A program made the translations under genes and the position numbers. Below the pieces are notes generated by a model, which was given only the letters and a program-made list of their open reading frames with translations, did not search any database and was not told the origin of the DNA. 64,000 nt of DNA from Mustela lutreola. Taxonomy: Eukaryota > Chordata > Mammalia > Carnivora > Mustelidae. Shown here in pieces: positions 23,601 through 39,080 of the stretch (the stretch's first letter is position 1; every line of letters begins with the position of its first letter). Where the stretch lies: positions 30,988,501 through 31,052,500 of the forward strand of contig NC_081298.1 in NCBI RefSeq assembly GCF_030435805.1. The letters run 5' to 3'.

Positions 23601-24606
23601 AAACCATAAAGACTTTGTCTTCCTCTGGTATGACACTTTGTAAACAATCTTCATTATAATAATGTTGGTTAATAATAACCCACACTTAGATACCAGGTCC
23701 TAGTCAAAGTGCTTTCTATATACTTTATCCCAATTATTAATGAGCTGTTTTAAGTGGCCAAGAGTCAACCTAATATACTATGTATAATAAAAATGCTAAA
23801 ATAATTAGCAATATGATGGAATTGGTGCTAAATGTGAATGTCCCTTTATAGCAATTATATAACAGTGCAGAAATCAAGTACTGGATCCAGTATGTTAATT
23901 TATATGCTCTTCTGAAGTTAGTGCAAACTGCATCGAATACCAGGTTTTTAAGTGTTGCGATCCCGATTACATGGTAATCTAAATTAATTCTACAAAATTT
24001 AAAGGACAAACTACCGGTATGTGGGGGTTTGAGGGCATTTAATCACTTGTGATTTCTATCGTCTTTATAAAATAAAGTTTACGGACTCTGCTTTACCTAT
24101 TCACACACCCGCATCAAAATAAAAAAGCGAAGGGTGTGAGGGAGAGGGGCGACGAAGGCTTACTGGTAGCAAAGAGTAAGAATTCTGCAAGAGGAAGGAA
24201 AAACGTAAACCGAGGTTTTCAGAGTACCATTTAAGTTCCCCAAAGAATTACTTTTTTTTAAAAACCGGTTCCACCGCAACTCTCAAACTCTCCGAGCCCG
24301 CCGGGGCTGCGAGGCTTTAAAAGCATCAGTAAAACACTCAGCGCAGTGCCTAGCATTATGCGCCTCCACACACACTATCTTCCTGCCCGTCTCCAGACCT
24401 AGCCAGGAAGACAAATAAAAACCGACGCGAATTTAGACGGAAACAAACAAAACCAGTTTCTGGGAAGAGGCCAGCGGTGGCCCAGGCTGGTGAACGCTCC
24501 ACACCCAGGACGCGAAGCTAGATTTCGGCAGGGACCGCAGTCTCGGCCCCGCCGGGCGCCTGAGGGGGGCGCTTCTGTTCCCGCCCCGCCGAACACACGC
24601 CTTACC
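13105..24606 (-). CDS. TMEM230: TMEM230 gene, transmembrane protein 230
   Basis: Three coding exons on the minus strand (22315-22413, 20877-20999, 13105-13245) give 33+41+46 = 120 codons, the length of the common human isoform. The protein starts [20 protein letters not shown] and ends [10 protein letters not shown]. Two membrane segments are visible: about residues 43-70 ([20 protein letters not shown] and following) and about 81-103 ([20 protein letters not shown]). Both termini are polar, so a hairpin with both ends in the cytosol is likely. The family is known for secretory, endosomal and synaptic-vesicle trafficking; reported Parkinson links are disputed. All junctions are GT-AG and every internal coding boundary is phase 0. 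Compared with human from memory, FKKTPP reads FKKSPP and LLLSGY reads LLLAGY. The 5' UTR is interrupted by at least one intron, with exon 1 ending at a donor at 24606. A longer isoform with an extra N-terminal exon exists in human, but I could not place that exon here. Confidence 0.97.
13600..13885 (+). mobile_element. L1 3' UTR fragment
   Basis: GTGTGGTGATGGATGCTAAC, TTATTGTGATCATTTCCCAA and CATGTTGTACACCTGAAACT are the standard L1 3' end. In TMEM230 intron 3. Confidence 0.8.
13890..14090 (-). mobile_element. Old L1 fragment
   Basis: ATTCCACTGTAATGAATGCA, ACCAACTGTTGGATACTTTG and the following text match the old L1M phrase with TTGGACATTTAGGTTGTTTCC. Confidence 0.5.
14090..14195 (+). mobile_element. 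L2 3' end
   Basis: GTTCCAGGAGGGCAGGGACT followed downstream by TTAAATGAATGAAT matches the L2 3' end. Confidence 0.55.
14306..14486 (-). mobile_element. CAN-SINE
   Basis: Inserted at the L1 3' end. Target TAATTTTTTTTCTTTTT is repeated on both sides. Confidence 0.95.
14487..15560 (-). mobile_element. L1 3' end and ORF2 C-terminus, with a nested L1 stub
   Basis: On the minus strand this reads the L1 ORF2 C-terminal region ([20 protein letters not shown] and on to [12 protein letters not shown]), then a 3' UTR ending near 14490. It is truncated at its 5' end (high-coordinate side). At about 14888-14940 a short second L1 3' end with its own T-rich tail interrupts it. The flanks GATTTCATGATTTTT and GATTTTGCAGTTTTT look like its target duplication. 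Located in TMEM230 intron 3, same orientation as the gene. Confidence 0.85.
15582..15767 (-). mobile_element. CAN-SINE
   Basis: Flanked by CTAAAAATCT duplications. Confidence 0.92.
16246..16436 (-). mobile_element. CAN-SINE, diverged
   Basis: Starts AAAAGACGTTATTTATTTTG and ends GCCATGCAGGCATCCC. Confidence 0.88.
16455..16880 (-). mobile_element. Old SINE split by a younger SINE
   Basis: The outer parts are AAGATTTATTTATTTGAG and the text ending ACTGAGCCACCCACATGC. Confidence 0.8.
16473..16667 (+). mobile_element. CAN-SINE, nested
   Basis: Near-consensus full copy. Exact duplication AAGATTTATTTATTTGAG on both sides. Confidence 0.96.
17056..17252 (+). mobile_element. CAN-SINE
   Basis: Full length. 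Target ATACCTATTTCTT, shared with the next copy. Confidence 0.95.
17268..17465 (-). mobile_element. CAN-SINE
   Basis: Opposite orientation to the copy before it. Followed by a third ATACCTATTTCTT. Confidence 0.95.
17584..17787 (+). mobile_element. CAN-SINE
   Basis: Head CAGGCGCCTGAGTGGCTCAG. Flanks ACCAAGGCTC on both sides. Confidence 0.93.
17985..18106 (+). mobile_element. Old tRNA-derived SINE, short
   Basis: GTGCGGCTCAGTTAGGCTAA leads to an A run. Flanks AAAGAATATGG. Confidence 0.85.
18495..18668 (-). mobile_element. MER5-type hAT-Charlie DNA transposon fossil
   Basis: The sequence reads TTCTCAAATTGTGG, ACCTGGGAACTTGTTAGAAA and TGCAGATTCTCA, the reverse of the MER5A/B consensus. It is short and non-autonomous, located in TMEM230 intron 3. 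Confidence 0.75.
18785..18985 (+). mobile_element. CAN-SINE
   Basis: Near-consensus. Flanks AAAGATATTAATACA on both sides are intact. Confidence 0.96.
19072..19246 (+). mobile_element. Old tRNA-derived SINE
   Basis: GGTGCCTGGGTGACTCAGTC. Flanks GAATACCAGCAAAAT on both sides. Confidence 0.9.
19618..19825 (+). mobile_element. CAN-SINE
   Basis: GGGGCATCTCGGTGGCTCAG. Flanks GAAAGTTAACTGAA. Confidence 0.95.
19935..20134 (+). mobile_element. CAN-SINE
   Basis: Near-consensus. Flanks AAGACCAATGGCA on both sides. Confidence 0.96.
20651..20683 (+). repeat. (CA)n microsatellite
   Basis: About 16 uninterrupted CA units lie in TMEM230 intron 3, near the second coding exon. Likely length-polymorphic. 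Confidence 0.97.
20877..20999 (-). CDS. TMEM230: TMEM230 second coding exon
   Basis: This exon has 41 codons, [20 protein letters not shown] through GYISKG, and carries the first membrane segment. Acceptor TTCTTCCAG, donor GGG/GTAAGC. A (CA)n microsatellite lies about 190 bp downstream in the intron. Confidence 0.97.
21300..21415 (+). mobile_element. L2 fragment
   Basis: ATACTTATTAAGTGCCTGGC followed by AATCTCTAGGGATTCAAGAT resembles the L2 segment that carries TATTGAGCACCTACTATGTG. Located in TMEM230 intron 2. Confidence 0.5.
22315..22435 (-). CDS. TMEM230: TMEM230 exon with start codon
   Basis: The acceptor is TTCTTTGTCTTCAG, with the exon starting at 22435. The start ATG is at 22413-22411 and is followed at once by a second ATG. 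Coding covers 22413 down to 22315 (33 codons, ending IDLQ) and the donor is CAG/GTAAAT. The stretch 22414-22435 is 5' UTR. Confidence 0.95.
22936..23160 (-). mobile_element. CAN-SINE, diverged
   Basis: Ends GAGGCACCCAGGCATCC. Flanks GGTATCATTCTTTTA. In the TMEM230 5' UTR intron. Confidence 0.9.
23680..23770 (+). mobile_element. MIR-like fragment
   Basis: CAAAGTGCTTTCTATATACT followed by TATCCCAATTATTAATGAGC resembles the MIR core. In the 5' UTR intron of TMEM230. Confidence 0.4.
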
Positions 24607-24800
24607 GGAGCGCCGCGCCAGGCCGCCCGCGTGCCGACAGCTCGCTCACGGTTGGCAGCAGAAGCGCCTGAGGCCTCATGGCCCGCCTCACCTAACTGCC
24701 ACCCCTCAGCCGCCCCCTTGACGCCGGAAGTGGCCCGCTGAACGGCGGCGTACCGGAAGTGGCGTCACCGGGAGCGACCTCTATCAGTCCCCTTTCCGGA
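24290..24800 (-). promoter_or_regulatory. TMEM230: TMEM230 CpG-island promoter and untranslated exon 1
   Basis: This GC- and CpG-rich block sits upstream of TMEM230. A strong donor on the minus strand (CGCTCCG/GTAAGG, exon end 24606) marks an untranslated first exon. Upstream are two identical ETS-type motifs, CCGGAAGTGG at 24724-24733 and 24753-24762, 29 bp apart. The second runs directly into a CRE-like GCGTCAC (24762-24768). No TATA box is visible, as expected for a housekeeping gene. The exact start site cannot be read from sequence. Confidence 0.75.
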
Positions 24801-25207
24801 ACTTGTTTTCGCCTTGCGCTAGTAGTAGCTAGTGGTAGTGTACTGCGGAAGGTATCGGCGGCGGGAGTCGCTGTGGCCTGGATATGTTGCCAGGCACCTC
24901 CACTGGGTTGTGAAGCTGTCAAGGGTGACGGCTCCCGGAGTCCCAGTCAGACTCTGGGTGAACCGGCTACTTGTTTCTTTCCCTGATCCCTCGGGCAGTG
25001 TTGGAAGCTGAGTGGTACCCACAGGAGACAGAAGCTGACAGTGAAGCTAAGGATGACTGGAGCTGGCAGGACTCCTAGTCAGTGTCCACGGCTGTAGCCC
25101 TTCTCCTGGGCACGCCACGGTCTCAGCATCAATACCCCACCACTACTTTCGCGTGGCCCCACATTCTTGTGTTTGTTTCCTGCTCCTCGACATCAGGCCT
25201 GGACCAA
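24780..25207 (+). other. Possible divergent non-coding exon from the TMEM230 promoter
   Basis: This GC-rich, repeat-free stretch leaves the TMEM230 CpG island on the opposite strand and ends at a strong donor-like CAA/GTAAGA (25207/25208). No long open frame. It could be a promoter-divergent RNA; nothing in the sequence proves transcription. Confidence 0.25.
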
Positions 25208-25254
25208 GTAAGAAGCCCGCCCACAAGGGACATTTTGCAGCACATGAAGCTTTG

Positions 25255-25440
25255 TAAATGTCAAATTTATTAAAGTATAATTTACATACAATAAAGTACA
25301 ATTGGATGAGTTTGACAAGTGCATACAGTCTTGGAACCATCACGGTCTATATTAAAGTTACACCATTCCCAAAACTTCCATCAGGCCCCTTTGCCCCCAA
25401 TATCCTTCCCTGCCCCCAGGCACACAGAATGTAATTATTA
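25255..25440. mobile_element. Possible old L1 fragment
   Basis: AAGTATAATTTACATACAAT, GACAAGTGCATACAGTCTTG and GGAACCATCACGG resemble a common degraded L1M phrase. Weak assignment. Confidence 0.35.
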
Positions 25441-26134
25441 GTTACCTACTGGGTATAGTGGGTTATACCTCCAGTAACCAGAACTCAGTCCAGGTACTAC
25501 AACAAAGGAACCAGTCGTTTAAAACACCAAGCACAGAACATACCAGGAATAAAGGACTTTAATAAAGCGATTCTCAGTATGTGCTATGCCAGTTTGGCAC
25601 AATTAGTAGGAACATTTAAACAGTCTGTTTCACAACTGCTAGGATTAAGTCACAAAAAAGGCTACTTATACTAGAAAAATTATTTTTGCACCAACATATT
25701 GCTTGGCCCCTATCACAGATGTACTAAATCTTTCAAGATTCTTTTAAAAGGCTCCCTAGGCTAAAGAAACACTGCGCTATAACAGTGCTAGTCTTCTCAA
25801 GCTCACACAGCTTTGGGTACATAAAGCTGGAAAAAAAAGTGTTAGTTTTTGCTAACAAAATTAACAAAATAACAAAATATATAGGTCTACTCTCCTGTTT
25901 ATTTCCTGAACTCAAGTTAGAAGAATACCAAAATAAGTTTGAAAATGAATCCCCAAAAATATTTTGTCACCTACTGTAGTTGGAATACTTTTTATTGCTG
26001 TATCAAATGTATTTTTATCAGGCTGCTCTAGACTGGAAAAATAAGCACATTTACATGAAATGGTAGCTTGAACTGAATTCCCCAGGATACTTGCAACAGT
26101 CATGGTCCAAATGAAGGCACTGTCTTGTTATGTT
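25441..26134. other. PCNA-TMEM230 intergenic spacer
   Basis: No repeat or exon recognised. It separates the PCNA poly(A) site from the TMEM230 promoter region. Confidence 0.6.
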
Positions 26135-32440
<6,306 letters not shown>

Positions 32441-33137
32441 ACCTAGTTCTGCGAACCCCGAAGCTAAACAAGTCTAGGCATGTGAAGGCCTGACAGGGGT
32501 TCTGGGTCTTAGAGTTTTGTGCTGCCTGCTCAACCTCCCTCTTCAGGAATACCAAAAAAGTGAAAATGAAACGCAAATCCAACCTAGCAGGAGGAAGACG
32601 CCTTGCAGCTTGAGTACAGCTGTTTTAAATGTGCGTTTTACTTTTGCTGTTAACGGAAGTGATGTGCTCCTAAAAGTCAAAGGGTACAGAGGTGTGCAGT
32701 GACGATTAGAGAATTACCATGCCCCTTCCTCGTCCGCACGCACCCCAAGCTCTTGTTACTTACTGTAGACAACTTTCTAAGCATTTTTTTCTCTACAAAT
32801 ACACTTAAAAGAAAAACAAATTGAGTTCATACCAGAAACACTTCTACAATGTATACTTAATAAGCTTATGTTTAATTTTATGTCACATACCACCCCAATA
32901 TCATCACTTCTTAAAACGATGGAATAGTATCCTATGCATGTAGCCAAACTTGTCAATTTCTTGTAATTACAAACACCTTCGGGGACTTAGTTGATTTTTG
33001 TGAGATCGACTCCTTGCAGTGGCATACCCATTAAAGTTTTGACAAATATTACTAAATTGACCGCTGAAAGATTGCAGTTTGCCTAAGCCTGTGGACATGC
33101 TCATTTCTCCATGTTTTCCTAGCTATAGATACTAGCA
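32441..33137. other. Unassigned sequence upstream of PCNA
   Basis: Nothing recognised beyond the edge of the CpG island. Confidence 0.55.
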
Positions 33138-33430
33138 ATTAAAAAAATTTTTTTTATTAACATAGAATGTATTATTAGTTTCAGGAGTACAGGTCTGTGA
33201 TTCTTCAATCTTACACAATTCACAGTTCTCGTCATAGCATATATCCTCCCCAGTGTCCATCACCCTGGCACCCAATCCCTCCTATGCCTCTCCCCTCCAA
33301 CAACCCTCAGTTTGTTATTTGCTGAGACCAAGAGTCCCTTAAGGTTTTTTTCTTGTCTGGTTTTGTCTTGTTTCATTTTTCCGTCCTTTCCCCTATGCAA
33401 TCTTGTTTTAAAATCTATGCTTATTTGTGT
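33138..33430 (-). mobile_element. L1 3' end
   Basis: TTTTATTAACATAGAATGTA, TTTCAGGAGTACAGGTCTGT and ACCAAGAGTCCCTTAAGG are the carnivoran L1 3' UTR in reverse. Confidence 0.8.
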
Positions 33431-33465
33431 GAAAATTCCAATTTACACATTAAAATATTGTTACA

Positions 33466-33642
33466 GGGGGCACCTGGGTTGTTGGTTAAACATCTGCCTT
33501 CCCCTGGGGTCCTGGAATGGAGCTCCACAGGCAGGCTTTATTTAGCTCAGCAGGGAGTCTGCTTCTATCTCTCCTCCCTCTTCGCCTCCCCCTGCTCATG
33601 ATCTCTCTCTAAAATAAATAAATAAAATCTTTTAAAAAAAGG
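33466..33642 (+). mobile_element. CAN-SINE, diverged
   Basis: GGCACCTGGGTTGTTGGTTA, tail ATAAATAAAATC. Adjacent to L1. Confidence 0.85.
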
Positions 33643-33647
33643 ATTAC

Positions 33648-33768
33648 AGGGGTATGAGTGGCTGCCTTCAGCTCAGGTCATGATCTCAGGGTCCTAGGAT
33701 GGAGTCTAGCATCCGCTCCCAGCTCCCTCTGCGTCTCACTTGTGCTCTCTCTGTCACATAAATAAAAA
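33648..33768 (+). mobile_element. CAN-SINE, 5' shortened
   Basis: Begins at TGAGTGGCTGCCTTCAGCTC. Followed by ATTGTTACAGG, a repeat of the pre-insertion sequence. Confidence 0.8.
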
Positions 33769-33809
33769 TTGTTACAGGTTGGATATCTTTTATATATATA
33801 TATTTTTTT

Positions 33810-34000
33810 TTTAAAAGATTATTTATTTATTTATTCAACAGACAGAGATCACAAGTAGGCAGAGAAGCAGGCAGAGAGAGAGGAGGAAGCAGGTTCCCTG
33901 CTGAACAGAGAGCCCAATGTGGGGCTTGATCCCAGGACCCTGGGATCATGACCTGAGCTGAAGGCAGAGGCTTTAACCCACTGAGCCACCCAGGTGCCCC
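33810..34000 (-). mobile_element. CAN-SINE
   Basis: Ends GCCACCCAGGTGCCCC. Set in a TA-rich target. Confidence 0.95.
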
Positions 34001-34002
34001 CT

Positions 34003-34070
34003 TTCATATATATATGAAATATATATATATATATATATATTTTAGATTTTAAAAATATATATATATATTT
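34003..34070. repeat. (TA)n-rich low-complexity stretch
   Basis: TA runs are broken by TTTTAGATT units, immediately beside the SINE at 33810-34000. Another short TA run lies at 33791-33806. Confidence 0.9.
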
Positions 34071-34556
34071 TAGATTCTTGACCATTGTATATTTTTATCT
34101 TTTCCCTTAAACTCTTTTTCCTATTGATTGCAAGGAGCACTTTATATATTAAGCATTTGTCTATTACATTTATTCCCCCACCCCATTTTGCTATTTTTCT
34201 TTTACTTTGGTTATAGCATTTCCCTTTAATTGTGTTTGCTATATTATCTTGGTCTGTAGAATTAGTTTTTCTACGGTGTATCTTCATATAGATTTAGTTT
34301 TATTTATGCTATCCAGAGAGTTTAGTTTCCCAAATCAGAAGATTTATGTATTGTATCAAGTCTAGAATATTCTCAATTATTAGTTTCAAATATTACCTTT
34401 CCCTACTCTAGTCTCTCCCTCTGGCAATTCAAATGGATGAATGTATTTAACTGAAAGTAAGATAACTTTACTGTAAGATACACCATTGTTTTATGTAGCA
34501 CAAGAAAAGAAAGGTTGAACCATCACACAATGCTATATCATTTAGAATTTCTACTT
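34068..34556 (-). mobile_element. Possible old L1 fragment
   Basis: On the minus strand, ATAGACAAATGCTTAATATA and TATAAAGTGCTCCTTGCAAT resemble a degraded L1 ORF2 interior. Low certainty; no coding potential beyond 81 codons. Confidence 0.35.
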
Positions 34557-34753
34557 TTTTTTTAAAGATTTTATTTATTTATTTGAGAGAGGTGAGAGAG
34601 AGAGAGAGCACGTGCACAAGTGGATAAAGGGCAGAGGGAGAAACAGACTCCATGTGGAGCAGGGAGCCGGATATGGGGCTTGATACTAGAACTCCAAGAT
34701 CATGACCTGAGCTGAAGGCAGAGGCTTAACCAACTGAACGACCCAGATGCCCC
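34557..34753 (-). mobile_element. CAN-SINE, diverged
   Basis: Flanks AGAATTTCTACTTT / AGAATTTCCACTTT. Confidence 0.92.
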
Positions 34754-34796
34754 TAGAATTTCCACTTTGTAATTATTGAAAGAACTTTTAGATTAG

Positions 34797-35219
34797 GGCC
34801 CCTGGGTGGCTCAGTGGGTTAAAACCTCTGCCTTCAGCTCAGGTCATGATCCCTGGGTCTGGGATCGATTCCTGCATCAGGCTCTGTGCTCGAGCCTGCT
34901 TCTTCCTCTCTCTCTGCCTGCCTCTCTGCCTACTTGTGATCTCTGTCAAATAAACAAAATCTTTTTTTTTTAACGCATTTCTTTTTCTTTTTCTTTTTTT
35001 TTTTTTAAGATTTTATTTATTTATTTGACAGAGAGAAATCACAAGTAGATGGAGAGGCAGGCAGAGAGAGAGGGAAGCAGGCTTCCCGCTGAGCAGAGAG
35101 CCCGATGCGGGACTCGATCCCAGGATCCTGAGATCATGACCTGAGCCGAAGGCAGCGGCTTAACCCACTGAGCCACCCAGGCGCCCCAAATAAACAAAAT
35201 CTTAAAAAAAAAAAAAAAA
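34797..35219 (+). mobile_element. CAN-SINE with its tail split
   Basis: The head is GGCCCCTGGGTGGCTCAGTG. The tail AAATAAACAAAATCTT is interrupted by a minus-strand SINE. Outer flanks AGAACTTTTAGAT. Confidence 0.93.
34963..35187 (-). mobile_element. CAN-SINE inside another SINE tail
   Basis: Near-consensus. Its duplication AAATAAACAAAATCTT is the outer element's own tail. Confidence 0.94.
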
Positions 35220-35469
35220 GAACTTTTAGATCATTTAAAATATTTGTATCATATATTATTCTTCTGCATACAAAAGCATATAATCAAGATGAATTAAGGT
35301 ATTCTTAATATTTCTCCACATTCAGTCTTTCACAGTTGCTGATACTGCTGTTTCCATATGCTAGCATACCCTTATCACAGGTGTTGATGCAGCATTCTCA
35401 AAAGTGCTACACTCTTGTCCCTGGAATCTTTTCCAAGTCTGTGCCACCCATTTGTAAATTAAAAAATAT

Positions 35470-36470
35470 ATATATTTTTTAAGTTTTTAAAGTCAATTTA
35501 AACAAAACAAGAAAGCAGTACACCTATTTCTCCCACTCCCACCCCTCACCCCTGGTAACCACCTATCTGTTCTCAAGTTTTTTTGTTTTTGTTTCATTTA
35601 GAGGTTCCACACAAAGATCTTGTGCTATTTGTCTTTGTGTGATTTACTCATTTAGGGTAATGCCCTCAAGATGCAGCCATATTGTTGCAAATGGCAAAAT
35701 TCCATCCTTTTTTGTGGATAAATAATATGCTGGTGTATATATGTGTGTATTACATTTCTGTATCCATTAATTCATCAGTGGATACTTAAGGTTGTCTATA
35801 CCTTGACTAGTGTAAATAAAGCTGCAGTGAATGTGCGGATATATATCTATATCTATATATAGATATAGATATATATCTTTTCAAGTTAGTGTTTTCATTT
35901 TCTTTGGATTAATATCCAGAAGTAGAACTGCTGGATTACATGGTAGTTCTATTTTTAATATTTTGAGGAACTTCCATAGTTTTACATTGTTGTTATACCC
36001 ATTTACATTCCCACCAATAGCGCACAAGTGTTCCCTTTATTCATTTCCTTGCCAACACTTGTTTTTTTTCTTTTTTTGATAGTAGGTGTGAGATGATATT
36101 TCATTGTGGTTTGATTTGCATCTCCCTGATGGTTAATGATGTTGAGCATATTTTTATATGCCTGTTGGCCATCTGCGTGTCTTCTTTGGAAAAATGTCTA
36201 TTCAAACTTTTTGCCCAATTTTAAAATTGAATTGTTTGATTTTGTTATTGTGTAAGATTAGCCCCTTATCCTTTACATGCTTTGTATTTATTTCCTCCCA
36301 CTCAGTAGGTTGCCTTTTAATTTTGTTGATGGTTTCCCATTGGTAAATTTTGATGCGGGTACTTTCTTGCCTTATGTATGATCAACTATCCTTTGCATAC
36401 ATTTTAATATCAAAACATAATAGGTTTATCCATTAGTGAGTATTTTCCTTTCTTAGTTCTCTTAGAGTCT
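35470..36470 (-). mobile_element. L1 fragment (3' UTR and ORF2 C-terminal part)
   Basis: TATTGTTGCAAATGGCAAAA, TAAAGCTGCAGTGAATGTG, CCTGTTGGCCATCTGCGTGT and CCCACTCAGTAGGTTGCC mark the L1 ORF2 C-terminal half in reverse orientation. A perfect 40-bp A+T palindrome sits inside at 35838-35877. Confidence 0.8.
35838..35877. repeat. Perfect 40-bp palindrome
   Basis: GATATATATCTATATCTATA in the left half equals the reverse complement of the right half at all 20 positions, with no spacer. It is built from TATC/GATA steps and lies within an L1 fragment. Confidence 0.95.
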
Positions 36471-36620
36471 TCATTCGTTTGCAAAAATGTGGAATTTGTT
36501 CACTCCAGAGAGGAACATTTGCTTCACTAACAACAAATATACACTCGGCTACTCTGTTTCTTTACTTTTTGCTTACATAATTACATTTTGGTCTAATGCC
36601 AGATCTAAGTGTAATTACTT

Positions 36621-36813
36621 TTTTTTTAAAAGATTTTATTTATTTATTTGACAGAGATCATAAGTAGACAGAGAGGCAGTCAGAGAGAGAGAGAGAGAGA
36701 GAGAAGCAGGCCCCTGCTGAGCAGAGAGGCCCATGCGGGACTCGATTCCAGGATCCCGAGATCATGATCTGAGCCAAAGGCAGCGGCTTAACCCACTGAG
36801 CCACCCAGGCACC
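36621..36813 (-). mobile_element. CAN-SINE
   Basis: Flanks TAAGTGTAATTACTTT on both sides. Confidence 0.95.
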
Positions 36814-37100
36814 CTAAGTGTAATTACTTTGAAGGCCATTTTAAATGGCAATTAAACTCCACCAATGTGGCACCCAATCAGTTGAAATAAGGGCATATGA
36901 ATGGCAATGACCTGTCAGAAAAGGCCTTCCAAGGTAGTAGAATTTTATCAGAAAAGCTAGCTGTTTGGAGAGTGGAAGAAAGCCTGAAAAGAATAGTATG
37001 TTGAAAAATGATGCCAGATGTTCCAGTAATAGTTTGTTTTACAATTCAAAGACTTTTTTTTAGCAGATGTTCCGGTAGTGGTTTGTTTTACAAGTCGAAG

Positions 37101-37297
37101 ATTTTTTTTTTTTTTTAAGAATTTATTTACTTATTTGACAGACAGATTACAAGTAGGCAAGAGAGGCAGGCAGGGAGAGAGAGGAGGAAGCAGGCTCTCT
37201 GTCGAGCCGAGAGCCAGATGTGGGGCTCGATCCCAGGACCCTGGGATCATGACCTGAGCCGAAGGGGCTTTAACCCACTGAGCCACCCAGGCGCCCC
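37101..37297 (-). mobile_element. CAN-SINE
   Basis: Flanks TCGAAGATTTTTTT on both sides. Confidence 0.95.
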
Positions 37298-37521
37298 TCG
37301 AAGATTTTTTTAATGGGTACTCTCCCCCAGTTTTATTGAGATATAATTGACTTATAATAATAGAACTCAAAGATGATATGTTTGGGACACATTGATAAAA
37401 AGGGAGACTGGTGCAAGGTGATGTTGCAAAGGAAAGCAGGAGTGACAGCTCATAGGACTTTGCAAGTGCAAGGGGAAATTATCAGAAGATCTTTGACATG
37501 ATCTAATGTGTGTGTGTGTTT

Positions 37522-37701
37522 TAAGCTTTTATTTGACAGAGAGAGAGATCACAAGTAGGCTGGGGGTGGGTAGGGGAGGGGGAAACAGGCTCCCTGCTGA
37601 GCAGAGAGCCTGATGCAGATGCTAGGCTCAATCCCAGGACCCTGAGATCATGATCGGAGCAGAAGGCAGAGGCTTAACCCATTGAACTATCCAGGTGGCC
37701 C
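37522..37701 (-). mobile_element. CAN-SINE, diverged
   Basis: Ends ACTATCCAGGTGGCCC. Flanks TCTAATGTGTGT / TCTAATTTGTGT. Confidence 0.88.
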
Positions 37702-37913
37702 TCTAATTTGTGTTTTAAGAGGATCACTTTAACATTTGGTAAAGGTACTGTTCCAATCAGTGAGAGAAACAATGTATTAAGTAAACTATTAAACTTGACT
37801 AAATGTCTAGGAAATAATAAAGCTATAGACTCTTCCTAACAACTGTTCACCAAAATAAATTCCAGATAGATTAAAGAGTTAAAATTCAAATAAATAAATT
37901 CAAAATTCAAGTC

Positions 37914-38005
37914 AATATTGGCTCAGTCAATAGAGCATGGGACTCTTGACCTTGGGGTTGATCCCCTTTTTAAAACTAAAATCTTTAAAAAATTTTTTCA
38001 AATAA
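37914..38005 (+). mobile_element. Old tRNA-like SINE fragment
   Basis: GGCTCAGTCAATAGAGCATG and ACTCTTGACCTTGGGGTTG keep the tRNA-like head only. Confidence 0.65.
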
Positions 38006-38073
38006 ATATAAATCCAATAAGATGTGTAAAAGTCTTTTGGTAAATATGTATGAGATCTTGCTACAGGCTTCTT

Positions 38074-38256
38074 TTTTTTTTTTTAAGATTTTATTTATTT
38101 ATTTTACAGAGATTCCAAGTAGGCAGAGAGGCAGGCAGAGAGAGAGGGGAGGAAGCAGGCTTCCTGCTGAGCAGAGAGCCTGATGTGGGGCTCCATCCCA
38201 GGACCCTGAGTACATGAAGGCAGAAGCTTAAACTCACTGAGCCACCCAGGCACCCC
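38074..38256 (-). mobile_element. CAN-SINE
   Basis: Flanks CTTGCTACAGGCTTCT on both sides. Confidence 0.95.
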
Positions 38257-38811
38257 TTGCTACAGGCTTCTAAACATAAAAGGATAATTCCCATGAAACT
38301 AAGGAATGACTACTTAATGACTAAGTTTTAAAATTTCAGTATGGCTAAGAGCATTGTATTGGTTAGTACATTTTATGTTTCCATGACAGAGAATCAGTTC
38401 AAAGTGATCAAGAGAAAAGGAGACTTTATGCATTGAAACAAAAGCCAGAAGTAGCTAGCTTGCAGTGTCCAAGGCTCTATCTTAGTAAGTGTATGAACAA
38501 AATGGTTAGCCACATTACAAAACAAAGAAGAGTAAATTAAAGGGTGACAGAATTTTAATCTACCAAATTAGTGAAAATTATGTCAATATTAATTGTTAGG
38601 AAGAAATCAAGGAATTGGGCACTTTTATGCATTGAAGATTAGAGTATAAATTGCATAATTTCTCTGGTAATAATTTGGTAATGTGTACGAAAGTCTTCAA
38701 ATTTTATTTATTCATTGACACCCAAATTCAATCTCTAGGGTTTTTTTTTCTAAAGAAATAATCAGAGGTACTTAGCAAGATGAAGCACATTTAAGAATAT
38801 ATCTTATAGAG

Positions 38812-38961
38812 GGGCATCTGGGTGACTCAGTTGGTTAAGCACCCAACTTTTAATCTTAGCTCAGGTCTTGATCTCTGGGTTGTGAGTTTAAGCCCTGTGT
38901 TGGACTCCATACCAAGCCCGGAGTCTATCACATTAAAAAAACAAAAACAAACAAAAAAAAA
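38812..38961 (+). mobile_element. Old tRNA-derived SINE
   Basis: GGGGCATCTGGGTGACTCAG, then an A-rich tail. Confidence 0.85.
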
Positions 38962-39080
38962 CTTCTAGAATTATTAAAAATTCCTCTAAAATTGGACTTA
39001 ACCTTGAGATCTAACAAATGTCATTTGGTAAGTTATGGTAAATCACAAAATGGAATACCAAACAGCATTTCAAATACCAT

